A stretch of DNA of 64,000 bases from Segatella copri (GTDB taxonomy: Bacteria; Bacteroidota; Bacteroidia; Bacteroidales; Bacteroidaceae), in NCBI RefSeq assembly GCF_026015625.1, contig NZ_JAPDVG010000001.1:2249001-2313000 (forward strand). The letters run 5' to 3'. Numbering within the stretch: the stretch's first letter is position 1; every line of letters begins with the position of its first letter. The notes below the pieces were generated by a model. The model did no database searches. It was not told the DNA's origin and saw only the letters and a program-made list of their open reading frames with translations. This document shows positions 16,876-24,391 of this stretch, one piece after another. The translations under genes and the position numbers were made by a program.

Positions 16876-18081
16876 ATGAAACGAATAGAAAGAACGGAAT
16901 ATCTCAATAAACTGATCGCTTTCAAAGACAAGTCTCTTATCAAAGTGATAACCGGCATTCGCCGTTGCGGTAAATCCACCATTATGGAGATTTATCGTGA
17001 CTGGCTTAAGAGGCAAGGTGTCAGTGCCGACCAAATCATCTATCTCAATTTCGAGGATTACGACTTCTATGAACTTCGTAATCCACATAACTTATACGCT
17101 TATATCAAGCCATTAATTCATCAAGACAAGATGACTTATATCTTCTTTGATGAGATACAACATGTGGAAGATTTCCCTGACATCATCAACAGCCTCAACC
17201 TGAAGCCAACAGTAGATCTCTATATTACGGGGTCGAATGCCTATATGCTGTCAAGCGAAATCGCCACGTTACTATCCGGAAGATATGTGGAAATCGCAAT
17301 GCTTCCCCTTTCATTCAGAGAGTATGTTGAAGGTATCGGAGGAACCGACAATCTTCCCAAAGCCTATACAGACTACATCACAAGGAGCAGTTTTCCATAT
17401 ACCCTTGAACTGGATACTCCCGCAGAAATCAGCGACTACCTGAATGGCGTATATAACACCATTGTAGTAAAGGATATCATGAGCAGGAAGAAGTTACCCG
17501 ATGTCATGATGCTGGAAAGCGTTATCCGTTTCACAGCCGACAATATCGGCAACATCCTATCCACCAAGCGCATAGCCGACATCATGACTGCCGATGGAAG
17601 GAAAATAGACCAGAAAACCGTAGAACGATATCTGACCGCACTCTGCGAAACCTTCTTCGTATATGAAACCAAAAGATACAACATCAAGGGTAAGCAGCTG
17701 CTCAAGACATTGGGTAAATATTATCTAGTAGATATCGGTTTGAGAAGAATGCTCCTAGGTTCCCGCTCATTCGATGCCGGCCGCATCCTGGAGAACATCG
17801 TTTATCTGGAACTACTCCATCGCCAGCAGAAAGTATATATAGGAAAGATGGATAATCTGGAAGTAGATTTTGTAGCGATTGATGAAAACAATATCACGTA
17901 TTATCAGGTAGCTGCTACCGTTAGAGATGAGACTACCTTAAAACGTGAATTGGCATCTCTGCAGCAGATCAATGACCAATATCCTAAGTATATCCTTACA
18001 CTTGATGAAGACCCTACTGCCGATTACAACGGTATCAAGAGAATCAATGCCCTAAGATGGCTGATGGGAGAAATAGGATAG
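16876..18081 (+). CDS. AAA ATPase with DUF4143 domain
   Basis: 401 residues, full length. N-terminal ITGIRRCGKSTIM is the Walker A of AAA_14; YIFFDEIQHVEDF is Walker B (near residue 90); LYITGSNAYMLSSEIATLLSGR is the sensor and arginine region. The C-terminal DUF4143 part carries KYYLVDIGLRRMLLGS and the nuclease-like core NLEVDFVAIDENNITYYQVA, where the usual E-x-K is replaced by Y-Q-V, so a PD-(D/E)xK activity is doubtful. Stands alone behind three phased dyads. Related to the gene at 3349 and to the deleted copy at 22478. Biological role of the family is unsettled. Confidence 0.9.
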   Translation: MKRIERTEYLNKLIAFKDKSLIKVITGIRRCGKSTIMEIYRDWLKRQGVSADQIIYLNFEDYDFYELRNPHNLYAYIKPLIHQDKMTYIFFDEIQHVEDFPDIINSLNLKPTVDLYITGSNAYMLSSEIATLLSGRYVEIAMLPLSFREYVEGIGGTDNLPKAYTDYITRSSFPYTLELDTPAEISDYLNGVYNTIVVKDIMSRKKLPDVMMLESVIRFTADNIGNILSTKRIADIMTADGRKIDQKTVERYLTALCETFFVYETKRYNIKGKQLLKTLGKYYLVDIGLRRMLLGSRSFDAGRILENIVYLELLHRQQKVYIGKMDNLEVDFVAIDENNITYYQVAATVRDETTLKRELASLQQINDQYPKYILTLDEDPTADYNGIKRINALRWLMGEIG

Positions 18082-18136
18082 CCTATATTTCCTCAGAGTA
18101 ACACCATAATATATAAGGCACAAAAATGATAATTCT

Positions 18137-18315
18137 ATGAAAGATTTTGCAGCGATAAATTTCGAAACGGCCAACCAGCAGCGTACAAGTGTCTGCTCGG
18201 TGGGCATTGTGATAGTGAGGGATGGCGAGATTGCAGACAGCTACTACAGCCTCATCAAGCCCGAACCGGAATAGATGCCGAAGCCTGTGCCTGGATAGCA
18301 AGAGAGCTGTTATAG
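18137..18315 (+). pseudogene. 3'-5' exonuclease (RNase T/DnaQ type), internally deleted
   Basis: The ATG at 18137 opens MKDFAAINFETANQQR and SVCSVGIVIVRDGEI, the start of the short Bacteroidota DEDD exonucleases, but stops at codon 46. Immediately after, in the next frame, 18276-18315 reads DAEACAWIARELL, the usual C-terminal end of the same family. The middle (about 100 residues or more) is missing, and the first catalytic Asp of the D-F-E motif is Asn. A deletion joining both ends with a frameshift explains this. Not functional. Confidence 0.8.
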
Positions 18316-18335
18316 TAAGTACCAGAACTGCATGA

Positions 18336-18363
18336 GGGTGTGTCATAAATCCATGACACACCC
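18336..18363. terminator. Perfect hairpin between converging genes
   Basis: GGGTGTGTCAT (18336-18346) and ATGACACACCC (18353-18363), 6-nt loop. A T-rich tail follows on the plus strand. The hairpin ends 7 bp before the stop of the PepSY-like gene on the minus strand. Confidence 0.75.
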
Positions 18364-18370
18364 TCTTCTG

Positions 18371-18823
18371 TTATTTGTCAATTTCAGCACGTATGAACAT
18401 ACCATTATATCTGTAATAGAGATCGTAGTCAGGAATATCAATTTCATATCCGCCAACCTCTTTTTCAATTTTGTAAGGCTTCAAATCAGGATATTTCTTT
18501 GCAATATCCTCAGCTATGACAGTAGGAATAATGCCTACAGGGATCTCAGAGTATTTGCACTCAACACTCGTCCACTCTCCCTTCTCATTAAACTCCACTT
18601 TAGAGCCATCACTGAGCAATACTTCATATTCCCAAAAGCCATTATCTTTCTCCTTTTCCACACGGCTGTATGATGCACCAGCAAAATATTGCTTTACAAA
18701 CTGCTGTGCCGACATCGGCAATGCTGCATAATCAAACTCTTTCTCTTCACTGCTGCATGAAACTGAAAAAACTACAAGTAACATCGCAAAGAATGCAGTA
18801 ATAAATGTTCGTTTCATTTTCAT
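18371..18823 (-). CDS. PepSY-like (DUF2874) lipoprotein
   Basis: Secreted lipoprotein: the signal (MKMKRTFITAFFAMLLVVFSVSCSS) has lipobox VSCS. The mature part has the PepSY-like repeats of Bacteroidota: LPMSAQQFVKQYFAG, then WEYEVLLSDGSKVEFNEKGEW, then IPTVIAEDIAKKYPD and a closing YEIDIPDYDLYYRYNG. These proteins are often periplasmic inhibitors or modulators, but no partner gene is adjacent. The frame is open to 18907, but that ATG coincides with the -7 element (CAAATATA on plus, 18907-18914), so the start at 18823 (or 18817) is correct. Confidence 0.83.
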   Translation of the reverse strand: MKMKRTFITAFFAMLLVVFSVSCSSEEKEFDYAALPMSAQQFVKQYFAGASYSRVEKEKDNGFWEYEVLLSDGSKVEFNEKGEWTSVECKYSEIPVGIIPTVIAEDIAKKYPDLKPYKIEKEVGGYEIDIPDYDLYYRYNGMFIRAEIDK

Positions 18824-18906
18824 AATGTTATCATTTAAAATTACTATATTTATACCATAATCTCTAGAACCAATATCTATGATACAGATTCGAAATCTAT
18901 CAGCCA

Positions 18907-18937
18907 CAAATATAATAGTTTTACTTTAAACTACAAT
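18907..18937 (-). promoter_or_regulatory. Promoter of the PepSY-like gene
   Basis: Minus strand TATATTTG (18914-18907) with ATTGT about 19 nt upstream (18937-18933). It places transcription near 18900 and rules out the longer reading frame. Confidence 0.65.
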
Positions 18938-19092
18938 GATTTCAAACTCAAATTAACTGTAATTCAATATTTTTTATTTTTCCATTTGTTCTACTGCCAT
19001 AGTTCTTAGTTGTTAGACTTATTCAGGTTACAATAGATATTGCATAGATAGAAATTACAAGGTAGACTTTTAGGTTCGGTTTTTGAAAGTGA

Positions 19093-19131
19093 GTCCTGCT
19101 GGCAATGATGCCGGCAGGATTCTGCGTTATA
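19093..19131 (+). repeat. Hairpin element, copy 1 of 2
   Basis: TCCTGCTGGC (19094-19103) pairs with GCCGGCAGGA (19110-19119), followed by TTCTGCGTTAT. The same hairpin with the same tail recurs in direct orientation at 24008-24047. The rest of 18938-19200 shows nothing else recognisable. Confidence 0.75.
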
Positions 19132-19200
19132 ATACTCTAATGCAGACTGCGCTTACTTAAATTCTTCAATCTACGGGCAAACTCAGGTGCAACCTCTATC

Positions 19201-19377
19201 CTATAACTCATTAAGCAAATCCTCCGCAGGAATAAAATCCATTTTTCCTTCGCGATGAAGCTTCAATTCCGTAAAGGCCTGATTGATACTAGCAAGGGCT
19301 TCTTCCAAATAGCTCTCGTCATTAGAAAGTACGCCCAAGCTATTATAAATATCAGTATTCAATTGCATCACATTCAT
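19201..19377 (-). CDS. Small acidic protein, unknown
   Basis: 58 residues from the ATG at 19377 (MNVMQLNTDIYNSLGVLSND). A longer frame runs upstream to 19500, but it overlaps the glycohydrolase fragment and reads as a shadow there. The C-terminal part (FTELKLHREGKMDFIPAEDLLNEL) resembles the short helical tails of antitoxin-like proteins. The start lies 16 bp after the stop of the glycohydrolase C-terminal fragment on the same strand, so it was probably co-transcribed with the intact ancestor of that gene. Function unknown. Confidence 0.5.
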   Translation of the reverse strand: MNVMQLNTDIYNSLGVLSNDESYLEEALASINQAFTELKLHREGKMDFIPAEDLLNEL

Positions 19378-19393
19378 TATCGAATCCTTTCTT

Positions 19394-19897
19394 TTAGCGA
19401 TACATTGCGTAGAATTCCTGCACCTTGTCATGAAGCATAGAAGCATGGAGAAGACCATTTCTCCATTCGTCAGGAATATGGCATATTCCAAATTTAGCAC
19501 CCAGGATAGCTCCTGCTACTGCAGCATTTGTATCCGCATCTCCTCCTGATAAAACAATCTTCAAGATACCCTTTTTATACGAGGTTGCATGCCAATAAGC
19601 CCATAGGGCAGCCCCTAAAGTTCTGAGCGTATATCCCATACTCTTTTCATCATCCAGACACAAAGAATCCAGACCTTCATGATATGCCAAGTCAACAAAT
19701 GGAACGATTCGTTCATCATATTGTTTGGCTATGCCAATCACATCTTCATAATCCAATATCCTGTTTTCAAAGACAAGAGCATGTATGATAGAAGAAACGA
19801 TAACGCAAGAGCCCACACAGCGTGGATCAAAATGAGTTAGCTTACAGATATTCTCAGCATTACTAGTCACATTTTTCTTCAGAAGTCCTACCACCAA
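19394..19897 (-). pseudogene. ADP-ribosylglycohydrolase, C-terminal half
   Basis: 167 open codons with the C-terminal features of the DraG/ARH family: HFDPRCVGSCVIVSSIIHAL, then SGGDADTNAAVAGAILGAKFG (the GGDxDTxA metal site), then LPDEW-like IPDEWRNGL. There is no ATG at the 5' end; the frame begins after TGA at a point matching the middle of the family. The missing N-terminal half is on the same strand at 24392-24813. The family removes ADP-ribose from proteins or DNA; with each half carrying only part of the binuclear metal site, neither piece should be active. Confidence 0.85.
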
Positions 19898-19991
19898 ACG
19901 CCTTCAAAGAGCAGTAAAATCAGAATAAAACAAAATCTCCTCTCTTGCAAAGACACAAGAGAGGAGAAAGAGTTTCATCCCAAATATTTCT

Positions 19992-21512
19992 CTATTTACC
20001 GCAAATCGATCGAATCCATCCAAAAAGTTCGTTCAAGGCGTAATCACCTGAGTGAGGACGATTCCAAGGCAGCTTGAAGTTAACATCCTTACCCTTGTTT
20101 TCAAGCTTGGTAGCCAAGTTGATAGGAATAGGGAACGCCGTGTCTCTGTCTATGGCTCCATGACGGATGTACCAATGAGGTGCAATGCAAGAACCTTCTT
20201 CATCCATCATGCACATCGGATTGAGCAACCTTACATTCTCTTCTATTTCCTTGCCAAGAACAGCTTTGGAATTTCCTATGGCTTTTACCAACGAATAGGT
20301 GGTAAAGTTAACAGAACTACCCTTGCTATTGCCAAACTCCTCATTTTCTCCACTGGCCTTACTTCCTGCTACTCCTTTACTATCGAAAGCCGGCACACCT
20401 TTTAGGGCTGTCTTACTTGCCACATAAAAAAGATACTTATCCAAGTCAAGACCAGTGATGTATTCTCCCTTTGACTTATTTCTCATTGGCATCATCTTAG
20501 GACCATCTTTTGGCACATCCATTGGAAACTTCATTTCTCCCTGCTTCTTGCCACCATTCATAGGAGCAATGAACTTCATGCCTGAAGAGAATGAAAATCC
20601 AATACTATCTGGTATATCAGCACCATAATCCTTTGCATCCTGAGCACTTGTCATCAAAAGCTGCTTGATATAACCACGATAGTTGTCTGCGTTCAAATCA
20701 CTTCCATCCTTTTTCTTTAGTCCCAAACTATTGATGTAAGCAGGAAATTGTGCAGCCAACTCCTTAGAAACAGCAACTTGCTCGCTCGTTACAGGTCGAA
20801 TCTTTTCATCCACACCTCCATACAACCACTCATACGCCATATCCGCATGGTCAAGATCGATGATAGGGCAAAAACAAACTGCCGCAAAAACATCGTCTCT
20901 TGTATCAGCTGCTCCCATGGCTTTGAGCATAGGCTCATAAGAAGGATTATTGCCGGTGGAACCCAATAAAGACGACATAGCTCCACCTGCACTTGTTCCA
21001 TCGGTAATAATATGCTCGGCCTCACCCAGCATATCCCTGTCAAAGAAACGCAGATAGCGAACTGCCGCTTTCAAATCAAGCAGTCCCTTAGGAGCACGAC
21101 CCGTATAAACTGTCTTTCCCTTCTGTACAATCATAGAGTTTCTACCTCTTGCACCAGGTATAGCTACAACATAGCCTTCTGCCAAAGCTCTACCTGATGC
21201 ATCACCCTCATCTATCATCCTTGGAGCAGCTGCCATATAGCCACCCACATAATTGGGCATAAAGATAGGAGTGGATTGCGTTGCACCCTCAGGAACAAAC
21301 ACATTCATGTACTGATACGTAGAATCCTCTACATGAGTAACATAATACAAATTTGTGTAAGCAGTATAGTTGACCTTCTTCCCATTAGGAAGGGTAACAG
21401 ACCCCGCCACGCCTTTCGAAGCATCAAACACCAACTTTGGTGTAGGCTTCTTCGCTGCCTGGGCACATACACAAAGTACCAAGGCCAGCGATGCTACGAA
21501 AAACTTCTTCAT
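19992..21512 (-). CDS. Tannase, subtype B-like (alpha/beta hydrolase), secreted
   Basis: Hydrolyses galloyl esters of tannins if the assignment is right. 506 residues; the signal peptide ends at CAQAAK. Nucleophile motif DGTSAGG with Ser174, preceded by VVAIPGARGRN. The C-terminal region RHGAIDRDTAFPIPINLATKLE supplies the acidic residue and PWNRPHSGDYALNELFGWI the histidine; both stretches fit bacterial tannases of the Lactobacillus type. An insertion (~residues 300-390) rich in Lys/Met/Gly may be a lid. A promoter is visible (TAACTTTG at 21545-21538). It lies inside the 4.5-kb stretch that separates the two glycohydrolase halves, so it is accessory. A general carboxylesterase is the alternative. 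Confidence 0.8.
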   Translation of the reverse strand: MKKFFVASLALVLCVCAQAAKKPTPKLVFDASKGVAGSVTLPNGKKVNYTAYTNLYYVTHVEDSTYQYMNVFVPEGATQSTPIFMPNYVGGYMAAAPRMIDEGDASGRALAEGYVVAIPGARGRNSMIVQKGKTVYTGRAPKGLLDLKAAVRYLRFFDRDMLGEAEHIITDGTSAGGAMSSLLGSTGNNPSYEPMLKAMGAADTRDDVFAAVCFCPIIDLDHADMAYEWLYGGVDEKIRPVTSEQVAVSKELAAQFPAYINSLGLKKKDGSDLNADNYRGYIKQLLMTSAQDAKDYGADIPDSIGFSFSSGMKFIAPMNGGKKQGEMKFPMDVPKDGPKMMPMRNKSKGEYITGLDLDKYLFYVASKTALKGVPAFDSKGVAGSKASGENEEFGNSKGSSVNFTTYSLVKAIGNSKAVLGKEIEENVRLLNPMCMMDEEGSCIAPHWYIRHGAIDRDTAFPIPINLATKLENKGKDVNFKLPWNRPHSGDYALNELFGWIRSICGK

Positions 21513-21537
21513 TGTTACTTGATATATTTAAACGATG

Positions 21538-21571
21538 CAAAGTTACTTCAAATCCTGAAGAAACAGAACAA
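21538..21571 (-). promoter_or_regulatory. Promoter of the tannase gene
   Basis: Minus strand TAACTTTG (21545-21538) with TTGT (21571-21568) 22 nt upstream. The leader is ~25 nt. Confidence 0.55.
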
Positions 21572-21612
21572 TTAGCAGTGAAAAATTACGATTTTAATAA
21601 ATAATAACACTA

Positions 21613-22084
21613 GTGTCCCGTTAAAACGAGACCGACAATTAGCAAATAAGTTATTAATACTCAAAAGTTTACGGACTTTTTACAGTGTATTCGATTTGAT
21701 TTTGTATCTTTGCACGCATATTTAAAATACGTGTGCGATGAACAAAGGCAAAACTATATTCTCTCAGATTATGTCACTTATACCAGAACGTGATTTCAAA
21801 ACTTGTGTAGACCGTTATAAGGGAAACTACAGAGCAAGAAACTTCTCTTGTAAAGACCAATTCTTAGTAATAAGGTGTATAGGTTTCTCACAAACAACAT
21901 GGAATATGCAAAGAAAGTGATGCACATAGATCAATCGCTACACACTATTTCAAAGAACGTGGGTCTATTCCTTACGGACAAGACTCCTTTAAATGATTTG
22001 TTTAACAAAGTTGTTCCAACAGAAGAGACGGAAGATTGGCTATATCCTAGCCTTTTCAGCCCCGACGATTTCTAAACGGGACTG
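21613..22084 (+). mobile_element. Internally deleted IS element (DUF4372/IS4-type transposase)
   Basis: Ends carry inverted repeats GTCCCGTT (21615-21622) and AACGGGAC (22075-22082). Inside are a promoter-like TATCTTTG near 21708, the transposase start MNKGKTIFSQIMSLIPERDF (21738), and, in another frame from ~21880, a C-terminal end FLTNNMEYAKKVMHIDQS...LFSPDDF. The catalytic middle is gone, leaving a ~470-bp derivative that could only move in trans. The DUF4372 assignment rests on the N-terminal signature. Confidence 0.75.
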
Positions 22085-22180
22085 CAGTGATTGCAATATT
22101 TTTGCTTTCTGAGCTTGGAATTCATATTCTGTAAGAACTCCGGAATCTCTGAGTTGCACCTATTTTGTCAATTCATCAAC

Positions 22181-22262
22181 AATGAATCCACAAAGAAAGT
22201 AAGTAACATTAATATAGTAACAATTTTAAAAAGATAAGATTATGAAGAAGTTCATTTTGCAG
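22181..22262 (+). repeat. Vestigial copy of a secreted-protein gene leader
   Basis: About 80 bp nearly identical to 23515-23601: AATGAATCCACAAAGAAAG, AAGTAACATTAA, TAGTAACAATTTTAAAAA, then ATGAAGAAGTT. Here the ATG at 22242 reads MKKFILQRYSY and stops, because one T is missing relative to the intact gene. A duplicated 5' end of the 23579 gene, otherwise lost. Confidence 0.8.
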
Positions 22263-22310
22263 CGTTATTCATATTAATAGGATTTAGTTTTTAAAGGTAA
22301 TTTTATTAAA

Positions 22311-22472
22311 CATTCCCAGTTTTTGACATTTGTGTCATTTTTCGGGAATGAACACACGAAAAGCCATTAACATCTTACTTTCTGGGGCTTACGTTACAAG
22401 ATTTTGAATGCAAAAGTCCACAAAGGAGCCGATTTATTCCCGATTTTTGTCATTAATGACACTTTTCGGGAA
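22311..22472 (+). repeat. Two dyads before a deleted AAA ATPase gene
   Basis: Dyad 1 (22311-22350): outer arms CATTCCC / GGGAATG, inner TGACA / TGTCA. Dyad 2 (22437-22472): outer TTCCCGA / TCGGGAA, inner palindrome TGTCATTAATGACA. Centres are ~124 bp apart, about three times 41. Dyad 2 ends 5 bp before the ATG of the ATPase remnant. Parallel in position, not sequence, to the repeats at 3195 and 16719. Confidence 0.85.
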
Positions 22473-22477
22473 CGACT

Positions 22478-23270
22478 ATGATTATAAAAAGAGATTATTA
22501 TTTACAGCAACTCATATCGAGCAAGTCTAACAATCTCATAAAGATTGTAACTGGAATTAGATAGTGATAAGAAGAAAGATGCATACCTCCGATCTTTACA
22601 CGAAACAGTGTATCTCAAAGATATAATAGAGAGGAACAACTTGAAGAACAGCGAAGAATTCATGGAGTTGATGCGTGTGATGGCTTCATGTATAGGTTCT
22701 CCGTGCAATCCTAGTAAGTTGGAAAATACATTCAAAAGTATAAAGAATGAAACCCTTGACAGAAAAACCATATCCAAATATCTTTCCTACATGGAAGATG
22801 CTTTTCTTATAGAGAAGTCAATGCGATATGACATAAAGGGCAGAAAATATATAGGTACACTTTCGAAATACTATTTTCAAGACATCGGATTACGCAATGC
22901 CTTACTGAATTTTAGACAAGTGGAAGAGAATCATATCATGGAAAACGTCATATACAATGAGCTTCGTTTACGAGGCTTTTGCGTTGATGTGGGTATGGTA
23001 GAGGCAAGGACTGCAAAAGAACGCAAACAACTGGAAGTGGATTTCGTTGCAAATATGGCAGACTGTAGATATTATATCCAATCAGCATTTGCAATGCCTG
23101 ATGATGCAAAAAGAGAGCAAGAATGCGCTTCATTAAAAAGAATCGACGATTCCTTTAAGAAGATAATCATAATGCGCGATGACATAAAACCATATCATGA
23201 CAACAATGGCTTTTATATTGTCGGGTTAATGGATTTCTTGCTAAAGCCAGATTTGATGGAACAATTATAG
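22478..23270 (+). pseudogene. AAA/DUF4143 ATPase, internally deleted
   Basis: The ATG at 22478 gives MIIKRDYYLQQLISSKSNN then LIKIVTGIR and stops at TAG just where the Walker A RCGKS should follow. From ~22568 another frame continues DKKKDAYLRSLHETVYLKDI, then the whole DUF4143 half (KYYFQDIGLRNALLNFRQ, QLEVDFVANMADCRYYIQ) to 23270. About 170-200 residues holding Walker A and B are missing. The 5' end, the upstream dyads and the C-terminal half remain. Cannot act as an ATPase. Confidence 0.88.
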
Positions 23271-23325
23271 AAATCGGAGAAAGAATCCATTCGTCATGAG
23301 TGGACTCTTTCTTTTGAAAATCATA

Positions 23326-23353
23326 GCTTACCTATTATTACATGGTTGGGTAC
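23326..23353. repeat. 28-bp repeat, copy 1 of 2
   Basis: GCTTACCTATTATTACATGG followed by TTGGGTAC. The same 28 bp with one mismatch (TTGAGTAC) is at 36580-36607, just upstream of the start of the minus-strand gene 35529-36578. In the remaining gap (23271-23514) I see only a short dyad GTGGAATGTTTCCAC near 23377. Confidence 0.8.
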
Positions 23354-23514
23354 CTTACATTCCCCAACTTTTTGTGGAATGTTTCCACATACTTTCCTCA
23401 TGTTCCACACTATCTACTTTTGACACAAAAAACATAAACGTCTGATAATCAACGCATATTATTTTCTCGCTTTTTTTTGGCACACAGATTGTGACTATGA
23501 ATAGCGGATTCGAA

Positions 23515-23601
23515 AATGAATCCACAAAGAAAGAAAGTAAGTAACATTAAATAGTAACAATTTTAAAAATATACGATTATGAAGAAGTTTATGTTTGCAG
23601 C
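23515..23601 (+). repeat. Leader repeat, intact copy
   Basis: Counterpart of the vestigial copy at 22181-22262. It covers the 5' untranslated region and first codons of the 23579 gene. The two copies flank the deleted ATPase gene in direct orientation. Confidence 0.75.
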
Positions 23602-23938
23602 TATCGCAGCTATGGTAATGGTTTCAGTAAGCAACGTTTTTGCATCAAGCAGAATGGTAGGTAACGCAGAGGTAGCACCTGTTGATACCGTAGCTCCAGA
23701 TGCTCCTTCAGATACAACAGAAGTTGGCACTCCTATCCAGCCACAGGCTACCACTGAGGATTCTACTCAGCAGGAGACACCAGCCGAAACTACTACAGAT
23801 ACTCCTGTAGCAACAGAAGAGAACACCCAGGCAGAGCAACCAGCTACTGTTCAGGAGACTCCACAGGAGAATACTCAAGAGGAGACAACTCAGCAGCAGG
23901 AGTCTGCAGAGACAGAGCAGCAGACAAATGCTGAATAA
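23579..23938 (+). CDS. Secreted low-complexity Thr/Glu/Gln-rich protein
   Basis: 119 residues. A clear Sec signal peptide (MKKFMFAAIAAMVMVSVSNVFASS) is followed by a mature part made almost only of T, E, Q, P, A and D (TTEDSTQQETPAETTTDTPV), strongly acidic and surely disordered. No lipobox, no repeats of fixed length. Such sequences can be cell-envelope spacers or extracellular linkers, but no function is known. A decayed copy of its leader lies 1.3 kb upstream. A hairpin at 24008-24037 ends the transcript. Confidence 0.75.
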   Translation: MKKFMFAAIAAMVMVSVSNVFASSRMVGNAEVAPVDTVAPDAPSDTTEVGTPIQPQATTEDSTQQETPAETTTDTPVATEENTQAEQPATVQETPQENTQEETTQQQESAETEQQTNAE

Positions 23939-24007
23939 GAAATCACAAGAGAGTTCTATTAAGTTCAATTGAGTTCATTTTGCAATCGACATATAAGAAA
24001 AGCGTAG

Positions 24008-24047
24008 AATCCTGCTGGCTGTAATACCAGCAGGATTCTGCGTTATT
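24008..24047 (+). terminator. Hairpin element, copy 2 of 2
   Basis: AATCCTGCTGG (24008-24018) and CCAGCAGGATT (24027-24037), then TTCTGCGTTAT as in the copy at 19093. It probably terminates the 23579 gene. Confidence 0.7.
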
Positions 24048-24090
24048 ATTACGCATTGATAAATTTTTGTGTTAAATTCGTAAAAAATAC

Positions 24091-24121
24091 TTGGAAGATA
24101 ACTGAAAAATGATTACCTTTG
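24091..24121 (+). promoter_or_regulatory. Promoter before the 24139 gene
   Basis: TTGG at 24091-24094, 19-nt spacer, TACCTTTG at 24114-24121. Since transcription must begin near 24128, the in-frame ATG at 24109 cannot be the start. Confidence 0.7.
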
Positions 24122-24138
24122 TATTAATTAATGTAAGA

Positions 24139-24384
24139 ATGAGTTTTATGCATATACTGAATGAACAGACACGAGAAACATTAAGTCGGAAGTTAGGAAA
24201 AACTTACGATGAGATATTGCAGATGAGTGCGGAAGAGTTAGATGCACTTGTCGAGGTTCGTTTTGGCAAAAAACTAACTCCAGCATTCTCTCTCAAAAAC
24301 ATGGTTAATAGAGGGTCTGTCTATTTGTTTTTCAAACGTTTAGTTTCAAAAAATGATATAGACAAACGTTTAGCACGAATTTAA
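24139..24384 (+). CDS. Small protein, unknown, antitoxin-like in size
   Basis: 81 residues from ATG 24139 (or 78 from 24148); the ATG at 24109 precedes the promoter. Sequence MHILNEQTRETLSRKLGKTY, then EILQMSAEELDALVEVRFGKK, then a basic end (YLFFKRLVSKNDIDKRLARI). It looks helical and DNA- or protein-binding. Many small proteins of this look precede a toxin gene in Prevotella, but here the next sequence is an opposing broken glycohydrolase, so any partner is lost. It ends 8 bp from the apparent break point of that gene. Confidence 0.6.
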   Translation: MSFMHILNEQTRETLSRKLGKTYDEILQMSAEELDALVEVRFGKKLTPAFSLKNMVNRGSVYLFFKRLVSKNDIDKRLARI

Positions 24385-24391
24385 AATGGAT

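Noticed and set aside
18908..19092. Possible small RNA or gene between the PepSY-like promoter and the hairpin
   Set aside because: No promoter, open frame or fold beyond the hairpin could be supported.
24109..24138. Upstream ATG for the small 24139 gene
   Set aside because: It lies before the -7 element TACCTTTG (24114-24121), so it could not be in the transcript.
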